6,114 bases of DNA from Candidatus Altarchaeales archaeon A3 (GTDB lineage: Archaea > Altiarchaeota > Altiarchaeia > Altiarchaeales > Altiarchaeaceae), in NCBI GenBank assembly GCA_002083985.1, contig MTER01000045.1:1-6114 (forward strand). Direction: 5' to 3'. Of this stretch, positions 5,999-6,114 are shown piece after piece; within the stretch, counting starts at the first letter, position 1; the number at the start of each line of letters is the position of its first letter. The position numbers were made by a program, and so were the translations under genes. The notes under the pieces are model-generated. The model worked only from the letters and a program-made list of their open reading frames with translations, searched no databases and was not told the DNA's origin.

Positions 5999-6114
5999 TT
6001 TTTATTAATTTTATCTAAAATCCTTAATGCAACATCAAGTGCTTTTCTTCCGGCAATTCCATCAACAACCGGCTTTTTTCTGTTTTTAACACAATCAATA
6101 AACGACTGCAATTC
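5995..6114 (-). CDS. C-terminal end of a Gfo/Idh/MocA-family sugar dehydrogenase (partial)
   Basis: Only the last 39 codons are present; the rest lies right of the window. They read ELQSFIDCVKNRKKPVVDG, then AGRKALDVALRILDKINKK, then TGA. This is the characteristic final helix of Gfo/Idh/MocA oxidoreductases (ELxxFxxCV...KPxVxGxxGxxALxVAxxILxS). Members are NAD(P)-dependent enzymes that oxidise or reduce a sugar ring carbon; in glycan loci they often act on UDP-N-acetylhexosamines or their uronic acids (WlbA-like). The N-terminal Rossmann fold that would confirm this is outside the window. The stop overlaps the GT2 start as ATGA. The family call rests on the C-terminus alone. Confidence 0.75.
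   Translation of the reverse strand, partial: ELQSFIDCVKNRKKPVVDGIAGRKALDVALRILDKINKK

Noticed and set aside
1..6114. CRISPR array, tRNA, rRNA or riboswitch
   Set aside because: I saw no regularly spaced repeats, cloverleaf-like segments or conserved RNA elements. Almost all bases are accounted for by minus-strand coding sequence.

Overview
The window is strongly AT-rich, and every gene I can support lies on the minus strand. Transcription therefore runs from the right edge (base 6114) to the left edge (base 1). It looks like the interior of a surface-polysaccharide or glycoprotein-glycan biosynthesis operon. The organism cannot be named from sequence alone. Heavy ATA and AGA codon use, the near absence of Shine-Dalgarno motifs, an FrhB/FdhB (F420-type) protein and a large GT-C-like membrane protein would suit an AT-rich archaeon such as a methanogen. 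AT-rich bacteria carry the same families in glycan loci, so the archaeal assignment is a low-confidence inference.

Layout in transcription order: (1) 6114-5995, the last 39 codons of a Gfo/Idh/MocA-like sugar dehydrogenase, cut by the window edge; (2) 5998-4826, a family 2 glycosyltransferase; (3) 4814-4737, a 25-codon stub matching the start of the large membrane-protein gene further downstream; (4) 4753-3702, a zinc-ribbon SAM methyltransferase gene with two lesions, a -1 frameshift near an A6 run and an in-frame TGA; (5) 3705-1324, a 793-residue multi-pass membrane protein of GT-C type; (6) 1327-128, a double [4Fe-4S] FrhB/FdhB-like oxidoreductase; (7) 127-1, a short flank with no gene start, containing a 24-base near-repeat of the methyltransferase 3' region.

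Three junctions (dehydrogenase/GT2, methyltransferase/membrane protein, membrane protein/FrhB-like) are 4-base ATGA start-stop overlaps, so the genes are probably cotranscribed and translationally coupled. Together they suggest that a nucleotide sugar is remodelled (dehydrogenase, perhaps the Fe-S protein), transferred to a lipid-linked glycan on the cytoplasmic side (GT2), formerly methylated (now-broken methyltransferase), and extended or transferred on the outer side (GT-C-like protein).

The most notable point is that the broken methyltransferase gene lies between two directly repeated copies of the 5' end of the membrane-protein gene. They share a 25-base identical core, 1109 bases apart. 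Recombination between them would remove the methyltransferase exactly and leave an in-frame membrane-protein gene. It looks like a glycan-modification module that was inserted or duplicated and is now decaying.
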